This document shows positions 56,105 through 64,000 of a DNA stretch of 64,000 bases, piece after piece (position 1 is the first letter of the stretch; each line of letters starts with the position of its first letter). Source of the DNA: DASUAS01 sp963750045 (GTDB lineage: Bacteria > Actinomycetota > Acidimicrobiia > IMCC26256 > DASPTH01); the NCBI GenBank assembly GCA_963750045.1, contig CAVVPD010000003.1:1-64000 (forward strand), in the 5' to 3' direction. The notes under the pieces are model-generated. The model was not told the DNA's origin, did no database searches, and saw nothing but the letters and a program-made list of their open reading frames with translations. Position numbers and translations under genes: made by a program.

Positions 56105-56374
56105 TCAGCCGGCGTACAGTCTCGCGCGTAGTTGCTCGATCTCGACATTCTCGACGGTGATGCGCAGTGCCCGGGCCAACGCCCGCTTCCGCACCGCCTC
56201 GTCGAGACACGCCACCGGGTGCTCCCGGCAGAGCCAGGCGCCCCTCCCCGTGCCGTGACCGGGCTCCAACCCGGACGGCGAACGGTGGACGCGCACCAGC
56301 TCCGTGACGCCAGCGACCCGCCGGCACCCGACGCAGGTGCGAACGGGGACTGCCGCCCGCGCCCTAGCCGTCAG
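56105..56374 (-). CDS. YlxR-family RNA-binding protein
   Basis: YlxR (DUF448) proteins bind RNA or nucleic acid and sit between nusA and infB. The core is clear: VRTCVGCRRV, LVRVHRSPSGLEPGHGTGRG and AWLCREHPVACLDEAVRKRAL. No ATG, GTG or TTG lies at the expected position. The codon before RTCVG is GTT. The nearest plausible initiator is a CTG at 56374 overlapping the nusA end, so either a rare start or an undetected indel is involved. Length is about 85-90 residues, normal. Confidence 0.85.
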   Translation of the reverse strand: MTARARAAVPVRTCVGCRRVAGVTELVRVHRSPSGLEPGHGTGRGAWLCREHPVACLDEAVRKRALARALRITVENVEIEQLRARLYAG

Positions 56375-57629
56375 CCCCCTCCGTCGATTCCACCGCGACC
56401 GCCGGCTCCGGCTCACCCGGGGCCTCCGCGGCCGGAGCAGCTTCCGCCGCCGGAGCAGCTTCCGCGGCCGGAGCATCGGGCGCCCCGTCGGCGGGAGCGT
56501 CGGGGTTCTCGCCGTCGGCCACCGGCGGCACGGGAGCCGCGTAGCCCGCCTCGGCCGCCGAGATCGCCTCGCCGCCCTCCGCGGGCTGCCACACCAGTTC
56601 CCCGGTGTCGCTCGTGACCCACTCACCCTCGGCGTACTCGACGCCGCCGCCCGACTCCTCTTCCGCCAGCTGCGACTCGCTCTTGATGTCGACTCTCCAC
56701 CCGCTGAGCCGCGCCGCGAGGCGGGCGTTCTGGCCTTCCTTGCCGATGGCGAGCGACAGCTGGAAGTCCGGGACGATGACCTCGGCAGTGCCGGTGTCGG
56801 GGTGGATGCGCACCTCGCGGACCCGAGCGGGAGCGAGCGCCTTCATCACGAACTCCGACGCGTCGTCGCTGTACGGGACGATGTCCACCTTCTCGCCACG
56901 CAGCTCGTTGACGACCATGCGTACCCGCGAGCCGCGCGCGCCGACGCACGCGCCCACGGGATCGACGTTGTTGTCGTTCGACGCCACCGCCAGCTTGGTG
57001 CGGTGACCGGGCTCGCGGGCGATGGCCTTGAGCTCGACGACCCCGTCGACGATCTCGGGGACCTCGAGCTCGAAGAGCCGCTTCACGAGACCGGGGTGCG
57101 TGCGCGACACGACGATCTGGGGACCCTTGGCGGTCTTGCGCACCTCGACGATGTAGGCCTTGAGCCGGCTGCCGTGGTCGTAGTGCTCGTTCTGCACCTG
57201 CTCGGCCTGCGGGAGGAGCGCCTCGACCTTGCCGAGGTCGAGCAGGGTGTACCGCGCGTCGGTCTGCTGGATGATGCCGGTGACGATGTCCCCCTCGCGC
57301 CCGGCGTACTCCTCGTACTTCATCTCGCGCTCCGCCTCGCGGATGCGCTGGAAGATCACCTGCTTGGCGGTCTGGGCCGCGATACGACCGAAGTCGGTCG
57401 GCGTGTCGTCCCACTCGCGCGTGACGTTGCCCTCTTCGTCGAGCTCCTGGGCGATCACCTTGATCGCGCCGGTCTCCATGTCGATCTCGACCAGCGCCTC
57501 TTCGGCCGCATCGGGCATCCGCTTGTAGGCGGTGAGCAGCGCGTTCGCGAGCGCCTCGAGCATGATCTCGGTCGAGATGCCCTTCTCGCGCTCGATGTTC
57601 TCGAGCGCCTCCATCATGTCGGAGTTCAT
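56364..57629 (-). CDS. nusA: Transcription termination/antitermination protein NusA
   Basis: NusA modulates pausing and termination by RNA polymerase. The ATG at 57629 begins MNSDMMEALENIEREKGIST and gives 421 residues. An N-terminal polymerase-binding domain is followed by S1 (EGDIVTGIIQQTDARYTLLD) and two KH domains (NDNNVDPVGACVGARGSRV; LSLAIGKEGQNARLAARLSG). The C-terminal tail is Ala/Pro/Glu-rich. The frame is open upstream through rimP with no stop, so rimP's real end is unclear. It heads the nusA-ylxR-infB segment. Confidence 0.95.
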   Translation of the reverse strand: MNSDMMEALENIEREKGISTEIMLEALANALLTAYKRMPDAAEEALVEIDMETGAIKVIAQELDEEGNVTREWDDTPTDFGRIAAQTAKQVIFQRIREAEREMKYEEYAGREGDIVTGIIQQTDARYTLLDLGKVEALLPQAEQVQNEHYDHGSRLKAYIVEVRKTAKGPQIVVSRTHPGLVKRLFELEVPEIVDGVVELKAIAREPGHRTKLAVASNDNNVDPVGACVGARGSRVRMVVNELRGEKVDIVPYSDDASEFVMKALAPARVREVRIHPDTGTAEVIVPDFQLSLAIGKEGQNARLAARLSGWRVDIKSESQLAEEESGGGVEYAEGEWVTSDTGELVWQPAEGGEAISAAEAGYAAPVPPVADGENPDAPADGAPDAPAAEAAPAAEAAPAAEAPGEPEPAVAVESTEGADG

Positions 57630-58194
57630 GGCCGTACCACTTCTTTCGAAGATGCTCTCGAAGAGCTGGCTGTGCGGGACTTGACCTGCCGCGCGTCGGC
57701 GCACGACTTCGCCGCGCTTCGGCTGCGGTCCCCACTCGAACACCGTGCGGGCCTGGACGACGGCGTCGTACCCGAAGTGCTCGCTGGTGCCGTCGTCCAG
57801 CACGAGATCGAATCCGGTGTCGTCGACCGCGTGCACCACCCCGCGGACGCGGCGGGCCGGCAGCTCAGCGGCGCGCGTCTTCACGGAGATGGTCTCTCCC
57901 ACCGCCCGGGCGAAGTGTGCCGCCGTGCGGACAGGACGCTCGAGACCCGGGCTGCTCACCTCGAGCGCGTAGGGACCGCTCAGCATGGCGTCGATCGGCG
58001 GCGCATCGAGCACGGGAGAGATCTCCTCGGTGGCCGCGGCGATGGCCTCGAGGTCGATGCCTCCGGGCCGGTCGACGAGCACGCGCACGACGCCGCGCTC
58101 GGCCGGTGCCGGTGGTCTCGACGTCGTAGAGCTCGAGGCCGAGCGCGCCGACGACGGGCGCAAGTGCCTGCACGATCGAGTCCACGTTCGCCAT
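57630..58194 (-). CDS. rimP: Ribosome maturation factor RimP, one frameshift, no stop before nusA
   Basis: RimP is needed for 30S assembly. It starts MANVDSIVQALAPVVGALGL, followed by ELYDVETT. The frame changes near 58110 into GVVRVLVDRPGGIDLEAIAA. The core AMLSGPYALEVSSPGLERPV and the C-terminal DLVLDDGTSEHFGYDAV follow. The family normally ends around the TVFEWGPQPK segment. Here the frame stays open through SQLFESIFERSGTA into NusA's methionine. This may be a small indel that removed the stop. An attenuator-like hairpin lies 51 bases upstream. Confidence 0.88.
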
Positions 58195-58244
58195 CCGTCT
58201 CACCTCGCTCCTCTTGTCGCGACGAGCCCGCCCCGAGTGGGCAA

Positions 58245-58270
58245 GAAAAAACGTGGGCTTGCGCCCACGT
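58245..58270 (-). terminator. Intrinsic terminator, possible attenuator in the rimP-nusA leader
   Basis: On the minus strand ACGTGGGC, loop GCAA, GCCCACGT, then TTTTTT. The 8-bp stem is perfect. It ends the carbonic anhydrase transcript, and because a TATACT element lies upstream at 58325 it could also act as an attenuator for rimP-nusA-infB. Confidence 0.75.
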
Positions 58271-58324
58271 CTCCTACGGACCGATGGGGACCGGTGGGGT
58301 CTCGTCTTCCAACCGAACCAAGTG

Positions 58325-58330
58325 AGTATA
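58325..58330 (-). promoter_or_regulatory. Candidate -10 element for the rimP-nusA operon
   Basis: TATACT on the minus strand, about 130 bases before rimP and upstream of the hairpin-T6. No good -35 hexamer is visible at 16-18 bases, so this is tentative. Confidence 0.35.
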
Positions 58331-58383
58331 CCCGATGGCGCCCCGGATCTCCGGTGCCCAATCCCCGCGAATCGGACAGGGGC

Positions 58384-59109
58384 TCAGACCGCGACCACGC
58401 GACCGCTCTTCAGCAGGTACTCGCGCCCGACGACGGCGAGCGTGCCCTGCGCCACGGAGTCGGCGAGCAACGAGGTCGCCTGCAGGGTCGCGACCGCCTG
58501 ACGGATGTTCTCCTTCGTGACCACGTCGAGCAGCCGGTCGGCGGGCGTGCCGGCGTCCACGGCCTGTTCGACGATCGGCACGATGGGCGCAACCACCGCG
58601 GGCAAGTCGCCGGGAAGCGTCGTCCCCTTGGTCGCGACGTCGATCGCGGCCTTCACCGCTCCGCACTGCTCGTGCCCGAGCACGACGATTGCGACGCTGC
58701 CGAGCTGGGTGATCGAGTACTCGATGCTCCCGGCGACGAGGGCATCCGACGTCGTGTTGCCGGCGACCCGCGCCACGAAGAGGTTGCCGAGGCCCTCGTC
58801 GTAGATCACCTCGGGAGCGACGCGCGAGTCGGCGCACCCGAGCACCACTGCGAAGGGTGCCTGGCCTTCCGCGAGGGCGGCGCGGCGCACGGTGTCGCGA
58901 CGCGGATGACGAAGCCGATCGTTGACGAAGCGACGGTTGCCGGCCGCGAGCCGGGCGATCGCCTGCTCGGGCGTGAGGGGCGTCGCCGACGGTGACGCCG
59001 CGAAGGCGTCGACCGGCGCAATCGACGCCGGCGCAATCGACGCGGCAGCGCACGCGCCTGCCGCGACGCTGAACGCTCGCAGTATGTCTCTCCGGGATCG
59101 CTCGATCAC
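58384..59109 (-). CDS. Beta-class carbonic anhydrase with twin-arginine-like signal
   Basis: A 241-residue zinc enzyme interconverting CO2 and bicarbonate. Zinc ligands are Cys92 (VVLGCADSR), His146 and Cys149 (GHEQCGAVKAAI). The Asp94-Arg96 dyad is intact. The N-terminus has ERSRRDILRAF followed by an alanine-rich hydrophobic stretch, like a Tat signal. Export of the folded enzyme is therefore likely. The signal contains an exact 15-base duplication giving ASIAP twice. The start overlaps the preceding small gene. Confidence 0.92.
   Translation of the reverse strand: MIERSRRDILRAFSVAAGACAAASIAPASIAPVDAFAASPSATPLTPEQAIARLAAGNRRFVNDRLRHPRRDTVRRAALAEGQAPFAVVLGCADSRVAPEVIYDEGLGNLFVARVAGNTTSDALVAGSIEYSITQLGSVAIVVLGHEQCGAVKAAIDVATKGTTLPGDLPAVVAPIVPIVEQAVDAGTPADRLLDVVTKENIRQAVATLQATSLLADSVAQGTLAVVGREYLLKSGRVVAV
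59013..59042. repeat. Exact 15-bp tandem duplication in the carbonic anhydrase signal region
   Basis: Units 59013-59027 and 59028-59042 are identical (CCGGCGCAATCGACG) and encode the repeated ASIAP. Confidence 0.85.
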
Positions 59110-59370
59110 GCCTTGTCTTCGGCGCGTGACCGGGCCTGCTGGAGTGCCGCGGCGACGTCGGCCGTCGGGATGCGGTCCTCGAACTCGTCGAGATGGTCCC
59201 GGATCTCGGCGTCGGAGTGGTTCGGGTACCGGGCGATCGCCCGAGCCAGGCGGTCCTCTCGGTTGAGCCGGGCGGCGAGCTCGTCCACGGACGCGCTGCC
59301 GGGCCGAGGGATCGTCCTCGAACAGATAGCCGAGCTGGCCCGCGAGCGTGGCAACGGACGGTGTGGTCAT
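59106..59370 (-). CDS. Small conserved-looking hypothetical protein, one frameshift
   Basis: I do not recognise this gene. The ATG at 59370 gives TTPSVATLAGQLGYLFEDDP. After a one-base change near 59320 the frame continues SVDELAARLNREDRLARAIA, RYPNHSDAEIRDHLDEFEDR and ends SRAEDKA. It would be about 88 residues, charged, helical and cytoplasmic, with no membrane segment. It overlaps the carbonic anhydrase start by four bases, so the two are probably co-translated. Confidence 0.6.
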
Positions 59371-59398
59371 GGAGAAGGCTCTTCCCGGTGGGAACGGT

Positions 59399-60709
59399 TC
59401 ACCACGATGGCACGTCCGCGCCGAGTCGGGGCGGCGCGCCCGGCCAGACCAGCGGGCGGCCGTCGATCCGGCCGGGGGGAGTGACCACGGTGAGCGTGTG
59501 GTCGCCGCGCTCGAGGCGAACGAGCACGGGCGCCACGTCGAAGTCGTCGACGGCCGGCACCGCACGCCTCGGCTGGCGCAGGAGCCACGCCGCGGTCTGG
59601 GCCAGCGAGACCCGGGCGCGCCAGGAACCGCCGTCACGCCGCTGGCGACCGAGCGCGACCAGCACCGCCGCCGCCGCGAGGTAGCCGGTCGCGTGGTCGA
59701 GGACCTGCGCGGGCAGCACGCCGGGCGTGTCGTGACCCGTCGTCCGCTCGAGCACCGCGATGCCCGTCGCCGCCTGCACCAGACTGTCGAACCCGCGTCG
59801 TCCCGACCACGGGCCGTCGTGCCCCCACGCCGAGAGCGAGAGCACCACGAGCCCGGGATGCCGTGCGAGCAGGGCCGTCGCGTCGAGGCCGAAGGGGTCG
59901 AGCGCGCCCGGGCGATAGCCCTGCACCACCACGTCGGCCTCGGCGACGAGCGCATCGAGCTGGGCGCGATCCTCCGCGGCGCGCAGATCGAGGAACGCGC
60001 TGCGCTTGCCGACCAGCGCGTCGTCGGCGAGGAACTCGGGTTCGGGCATCGCCGGGCTGTCGATGCGCAGCACGTCGGCGCCGTGCGCGGCGAGCGTGCG
60101 CGTGCACACCGGCCCGGCGATGACGCGGGTGAGATCGAGGACCCGTGGCGCGCGCCCCGACACGCGCGGGGGCGCGTCGCCGGCCCGGTCGAGCTCCAGG
60201 AGCGGCATCCGGGCCACGAGCTTGCCCTGCGGATGCGCGTGCCATTCGGCCGGCGTCCGTACCGCCGCCGCGCATCCCCCGGCGCCCGCGATCGCGTCCT
60301 CCAGCACGAGCGCGGGCCAGCGCGCCACGGCGCCGGCGACCGCGGCGTGGTCGTCGGCGACGCCGAGGACCCCCAGCAGGCGCTCGCGGTGCCAGGGGTA
60401 GTTGGCGTGGAGGCGGATCCAGCCGTCGGCGGCGCGGAAGAACCGCGAGAGCGGGTCGAACGGATCACCCGCCGGCTCGCCGTCGACCCGCAGGTGGCGC
60501 TCGCTGCGGAACGCCGCGCCGACATGGCGGGTGTCCACGGTCAGCTCGGCGTCGTCGTCGGCCGCCGCCGCGAGCGAGCTCACGACCGACACGGTCGCGA
60601 GCTGGGTGACGGGGAACACCGACGCGAGCACCTCGCTCGGTCCGCTGATCTCGATGCGCGCCGCCGGCTCGGGGTCACCGGTGAGCGTGGTCCAGACCTC
60701 TCGGAACAT
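59399..60709 (-). CDS. Family III CoA transferase (CaiB/BaiF type)
   Basis: A 436-residue protein. The family III signature region is SGRAPRVLDLTRVIAGPVCT, then LAAHGADVLRIDSP and KRSAFLDLRAAEDR, followed by ADVVVQGYRPGALDPFGLDA and LSLSAWGHDGPWSGRRGFDS. The usual catalytic aspartate site (near KRSAFLDL) is present. The N-terminal third, about 170 residues, precedes the usual start and resembles a displaced C-terminal part, as in circularly arranged relatives. The acyl group is unknown. Adjacent to the DNA ligase gene by chance or by readthrough. Confidence 0.88.
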   Translation of the reverse strand: MFREVWTTLTGDPEPAARIEISGPSEVLASVFPVTQLATVSVVSSLAAAADDDAELTVDTRHVGAAFRSERHLRVDGEPAGDPFDPLSRFFRAADGWIRLHANYPWHRERLLGVLGVADDHAAVAGAVARWPALVLEDAIAGAGGCAAAVRTPAEWHAHPQGKLVARMPLLELDRAGDAPPRVSGRAPRVLDLTRVIAGPVCTRTLAAHGADVLRIDSPAMPEPEFLADDALVGKRSAFLDLRAAEDRAQLDALVAEADVVVQGYRPGALDPFGLDATALLARHPGLVVLSLSAWGHDGPWSGRRGFDSLVQAATGIAVLERTTGHDTPGVLPAQVLDHATGYLAAAAVLVALGRQRRDGGSWRARVSLAQTAAWLLRQPRRAVPAVDDFDVAPVLVRLERGDHTLTVVTPPGRIDGRPLVWPGAPPRLGADVPSW

Positions 60710-61783
60710 CAGACGCCGAAGATCTCCTGGAGCTCCATGGGCACGGGGACATCGAGCTGCGCGTACGTGCAGGACCCCGGTTCACGGTCGGGACGCCAGC
60801 GCCCGAACCGCGCGGTGTGGCGGAAGCGGTCGCCCTGGAGGTGCTCGTAGGCCACTTCGGCGACGAGCTCGATGCGGAGCGGTTCCCAGCTCAGGTCCTT
60901 CCCGCCCGTCCAGCGGCTCTGACCGCCGGGCCGACGCTGCCCGGAGGCGGACGCGTCGGCTTCCGCCCAGCCCCGCCAGGGGTGGTCGTCGAGCGCGCCG
61001 TCCCGGTAGGGCGCGAGCTCGTCGAGGAGCTGCGCGCGCAACGGTGCGGCGAAGCTGCTGGCCACACCCACGTGGTGGAGCACCGCGTCGGCGTCGAAGA
61101 GACCCAGCAGGAGGGACCCCACTCCCCCGTCCTTGTGGACCCGGTAGCCGCCCACGACGCAGTCGGCGGTGCGCTGGTGCTTCACCTTCTGCATCGTGCG
61201 CTTGCCCTCCTCGTAGGTCCCGTCGAGCGGCTTGGCCACGACCCCGTCGAGGCCGGCGCCCTCGAAGCGCTCGAACCATTCCCCGGCGAGCGCGCGGTCG
61301 ATCGTCGCGGGGGTGAGCAGGACGGGTGGGTGCGCGTCCTGCAGCGCACGTTCGAGCCGCGCGGCGCCGGCGGAACGGGGTCGACCGGAGGTCGTCGTCA
61401 CCTTCGGCGAGCAGGTCGAAGGCGACGAACGACGCCGGCGTCTCCTCCGCGAGCATCGCGACCCGTGACGCGGCCGGATGGATGCGCAGCGAGAGCCGGT
61501 CGAAGTCGAGACCACCGGCGGTGGCGATGACGATCTCGCCGTCGACCACGCACCGCTCGGGGAGGTGCGCGCGCAACGGGTCCAGCAGGTCGGGGAAGTA
61601 CCGGGTGAGCGGCTTCTCGTTCCGGCTGCCGATCTCGACGTCGTCACCGTCGCGGAACACGATGGCGCGGAACCCGTCCCACTTGGGCTCGAACAGGAAG
61701 TCGCCGGCCTTGGCGCCGCTGGTCGGCAGCTCGCGCGCCAGCTTCGCCAGCATCGGCGACACCGGGGGTGCGATCGGGAACAT
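60709..61783 (-). CDS. ATP-dependent DNA ligase (LigC/LigD-type), one frameshift
   Basis: A roughly 355-residue ligase. The nucleotidyl-lysine motif is EPKWDGFRA (Lys34), then GSRNEKPLTRYFP, VVDGEIVIA, FVAFDLLAEGDDD and GLDGVVAKPLDGTYEEGKRT, with KVKHQRTADCVVGG. The OB-fold domain follows, ending VPVPMELQEIFGV. The frame breaks near 61390, after DLRSTPF. It is similar to the ligase part of mycobacterial non-homologous end-joining proteins, with no polymerase or nuclease domain. No ku gene lies in the window. Confidence 0.9.
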
Positions 61784-63204
61784 CAGTACGACCGGGCGAC
61801 GATCGCCACCAGGTCGGGCTCTCCGTCGGACTCGGGCAGGGTGCCGTCGGCCCGCACCAGGCACCGGACGGTCACACCGCCCTGGGCCAACTCGGCTTCG
61901 CCGTCGGTGCCGACGGCGGCCCAGGGGATGCGCGCCCACCCGGAGACCGTGGCCTCGCGTGCCTCGTCGATCGATCCCACCGTGGCGGTGCGCGCTTCGC
62001 GCCGCGCCACCGCCTCCTCGAGCAGCGAGCCCTGTTGACGGTCGAGCTCGGCGGCCACCGCGGGCAGGACGCCGCCGAGCGCGACGGGCAGCTTGCGATC
62101 GTGGTCGCCGACGACGCGCCTGACCATCGTCGCCACACCCTCGGCGAGGTCGCGGGGACCGACCTCGAGTCGTACCGGCACGCCCTTCAATTCCCAGTCG
62201 GTGGCGCGCCGGCCCATCGAGACGTCGGCCCGCACGTCGAGGTGCACGCGCACTCCAGCCGCGCGCAGCTCGTCGGCCAGCACGCCGCAACGGGCCACGA
62301 CCTCGCCTTCGTCGCGCACGGCGAGCACGACCACCTGGACGGGCGCGAGGCGCGGCGGGACGCGCAGGCCGTCGTCGTCGCCATGGGCCATGATCAGACC
62401 GCCGACCATGCGGGTCGAGACACCCCACGAGGTGGTCCACGCCGTCTGCTGCACGCCGGTGTCGTCGAGGAACTCGATCCCGAACGCCCGCGCGAAGTTC
62501 TGGCCCAGCTCGTGGCTCGTGCCCATCTGGAGCGCCTTGCCGTCGCCCATCATCGCCTCACAGGTGAACGTGTTGCGCGCGCCGGCGAATCGCTCGCGCG
62601 CCGTCTTCAGCCCCACGACCACCGGCATCGCGAGCACGTTGACCATGAAGTCCTCGTAGACCTCGCGCAGGATGCGCACCGTGTAGTCGCGGGCGTCGTC
62701 GTGCGTCGCGTGCGCGGTGTGGCCCTCCTGCCAGAGGAACTCGCTCGTCCGGAGGAACAACCGGGGCCGCAGCTCCCAGCGGACGACGTTGGCCCACTGG
62801 TTGAGGAGGAGCGGAAGGTCGCGGTAGCTCTGGATCCACTTGGCCATGAACTCGCCGATGACCGTCTCGCTCGTCGGCCGCACGACGACCGGCTCCTCCA
62901 ACACCTTCCCGCCCGCGACGGTGACGACCGCGAGCTCGGGGCTGAAGCCCTCGACGTGCTCGGCCTCGCGCTGGAGGTACGACTCGGGGATGAACAAGGG
63001 GAAGTACGCGTTCTCGGCGCCGCACGCCTTGATGCGGGCATCGACCTCCGCCTGCATGCGTTCCCAGAGCGAGTAGCCGTAGGGGCGGATCACCATCGTT
63101 CCCCGCACCGGCCCGTTCTCGGCCAACTGCGCCTTCTGCAGCACGTCCTGGTACCAGCGGGGGAAGTCGTCGGCGCGCGGGGTGAGGACGGGAGCCTTCG
63201 CCAT
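61783..63204 (-). CDS. proS: Prolyl-tRNA synthetase, archaeal/eukaryotic type
   Basis: A class II synthetase charging proline. The ATG at 63204 gives MAKAPVLTPRADDFPRWYQD (473 residues). Motif 2 region: VRWELRPRLFLRTSEFLWQEGH. The prolyl-specific CEAMMGDGKALQMGTSHELG and motif 3-like TTSWGVSTRMVGGLIMAHGD follow. It lacks the editing domain of the bacterial type. It ends with a tyrosine (VAIVARSY), as archaeal-type enzymes do. It is intact and divergent from the reductase gene. Confidence 0.95.
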   Translation of the reverse strand: MAKAPVLTPRADDFPRWYQDVLQKAQLAENGPVRGTMVIRPYGYSLWERMQAEVDARIKACGAENAYFPLFIPESYLQREAEHVEGFSPELAVVTVAGGKVLEEPVVVRPTSETVIGEFMAKWIQSYRDLPLLLNQWANVVRWELRPRLFLRTSEFLWQEGHTAHATHDDARDYTVRILREVYEDFMVNVLAMPVVVGLKTARERFAGARNTFTCEAMMGDGKALQMGTSHELGQNFARAFGIEFLDDTGVQQTAWTTSWGVSTRMVGGLIMAHGDDDGLRVPPRLAPVQVVVLAVRDEGEVVARCGVLADELRAAGVRVHLDVRADVSMGRRATDWELKGVPVRLEVGPRDLAEGVATMVRRVVGDHDRKLPVALGGVLPAVAAELDRQQGSLLEEAVARREARTATVGSIDEAREATVSGWARIPWAAVGTDGEAELAQGGVTVRCLVRADGTLPESDGEPDLVAIVARSY

Positions 63205-63336
63205 CCGGGCAGGGTACCCATGCAACCCTTGCGTGGCGGGGCGCTCGGCCCGACCGAAATCCTCACGATCACGTCACAATTAATTTCCGACCTCTCCGCT
63301 GGTATTTCCCTCGAAACCCTTGTAGATTCGTCAGCT

Positions 63337-64000
63337 ATGGCGATCGACGTGCGAGACCTCCGCTCCCGACCCCTCGACCCCGAGATCGAAGCGGAGATGC
63401 AGACCTTCGAGGACGGCGTACGCCGGTACGTCGCCGGCGAGATCGACGACGACGCCTTCCGGGTCTTCCGCCTCAACCAGGGCATCTACGGGCAGCGCCA
63501 GGGCGGCCACAACCAGATGGTGCGGGTGAAGATCCCGTACGGGAAGGTCGAACCGGACCAGCTCGAGATGCTCGGCTACGTCGCCGAGCAGTACTCGCGG
63601 GGCTGGGGCCACCTGACCACCCGGCAGAACGCGCAGTTCCACTTCGTCCAGCTCGAGCAGACCCCCGAGGTGCTGCGGCTCCTGGCGTCGGTGGGCCTCA
63701 CCAGCCGCGAGGCCTGCGGCGACACGGTGCGCAACGTGTCGGGCTGCCACCTCGCCGGCGCGTGCCCCTACGAGGTGCTCGACATCAGCCCGTGGGCCGA
63801 GGCCACCAAGGAGCTGTTCCTGCGCAACCCCATCGCCCAGCGCCTCCCCCGCAAGTTCAAGATCAACTTCTCCGGGTGCGCCACCGACTGCGGCCAGGCG
63901 ATGTTCAACGACGCCGGCATCATCGCGGTGAACCGGCCCCGGCCCGACGGAACGCTCGAGCCCGGGTTCCGGGTCTTCATGGCCGGCGGCCTCGGCGCGA
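63337..64000 (+). CDS. Ferredoxin-dependent nitrite/sulfite reductase, truncated by window end
   Basis: The first 221 residues of a siroheme/4Fe-4S reductase. FRLNQGIYGQRQGGHNQMVR, VKIPYGKVEPDQLEMLG, GWGHLTTRQNAQFHFVQLE and CGDTVRNVSGCHLAGACPYE are typical of the nitrite/sulfite reductase ferredoxin-like half-domain. The first part of the siroheme region FKINFSGCATDCGQA is included. The second half, with the remaining cluster cysteines, lies beyond the window. Whether it reduces sulfite or nitrite cannot be told from this part. The promoter region is shared with proS. Confidence 0.92.
   Translation, partial: MAIDVRDLRSRPLDPEIEAEMQTFEDGVRRYVAGEIDDDAFRVFRLNQGIYGQRQGGHNQMVRVKIPYGKVEPDQLEMLGYVAEQYSRGWGHLTTRQNAQFHFVQLEQTPEVLRLLASVGLTSREACGDTVRNVSGCHLAGACPYEVLDISPWAEATKELFLRNPIAQRLPRKFKINFSGCATDCGQAMFNDAGIIAVNRPRPDGTLEPGFRVFMAGGLGA

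Noticed and set aside
59399..60709. CoA transferase N-terminal extension as a fusion to another enzyme
   Set aside because: The extra part has no foreign domain motif and resembles a displaced segment of the same fold.

Overview
The window is GC-rich actinobacterial DNA, but it appears to be two pieces joined near position 6530. The left piece (1-6530) carries a menaquinone cluster: menE on the minus strand and menB-menA-menC-menD on the plus strand, followed by the end of a convergent TolB-like beta-propeller gene. Gene content suggests a Thermoleophilia-type actinobacterium, which is an inference. Every men gene carries at least one frameshift. At 6527-6543 an NrdR gene stops abruptly after its zinc ribbon, and the TolB-like frame begins inside a GGATCC hexamer. 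This is best read as a cloning or assembly chimera.

The right piece (6531-64000) reads as one organism with gene content and order typical of Acidimicrobiia or related actinobacteria. A DNA-damage locus comes first: truncated nrdR, a LysM-domain ChiZ/DivS-like gene, three SOS boxes and lexA. An accessory stretch (8.1-15.6 kb) follows, with a VOC protein, a luciferase-like monooxygenase, alpha/beta hydrolases, a P450, a TetR regulator with a candidate operator, a DinB-type protein, an MBL hydrolase, two ABM-type small proteins and a methyltransferase. Lysine/peptidoglycan genes dapE-dapD-dapC come next, then a diguanylate cyclase and the overlapping block miaB-miaA-dapF-hflX. recA has its own SOS box and damage-type promoter motif.

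From 26 to 39 kb the minus strand carries thpR, cinA, pgsA, rimO, a complete conservon (sensor kinase, roadblock, DUF742 and MglA-like GTPase), ftsK and RNase J. A plus-strand secreted protein with two four-cysteine repeats lies at 39.0-40.0 kb. A di-iron ferritin-like protein with two TetR genes follows.

From 42 to 58 kb lies a long minus-strand translation/RNA block. In transcription order it runs rimP-nusA-ylxR-infB, then a secreted FKBP and a decayed HNH endonuclease, then DUF503-rbfA-nrnA-truB-ribF-rpsO-pnp-M16 peptidase-dapB. The HNH and FKBP genes interrupt an otherwise conserved order. A seven-copy 16-bp tandem repeat lies between ylxR and infB, and a hairpin-plus-T-tract precedes rimP.

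The end holds a beta carbonic anhydrase with a twin-arginine-like signal, a CoA transferase, an ATP-dependent DNA ligase, an archaeal-type prolyl-tRNA synthetase, and the start of a nitrite/sulfite reductase cut by the window edge. No rRNA, tRNA, CRISPR array or insertion sequence was recognised, and no gene-free stretch exceeds 300 bases. Many genes contain single-base frameshifts that look like sequencing errors, about five times denser left of the junction than right of it.
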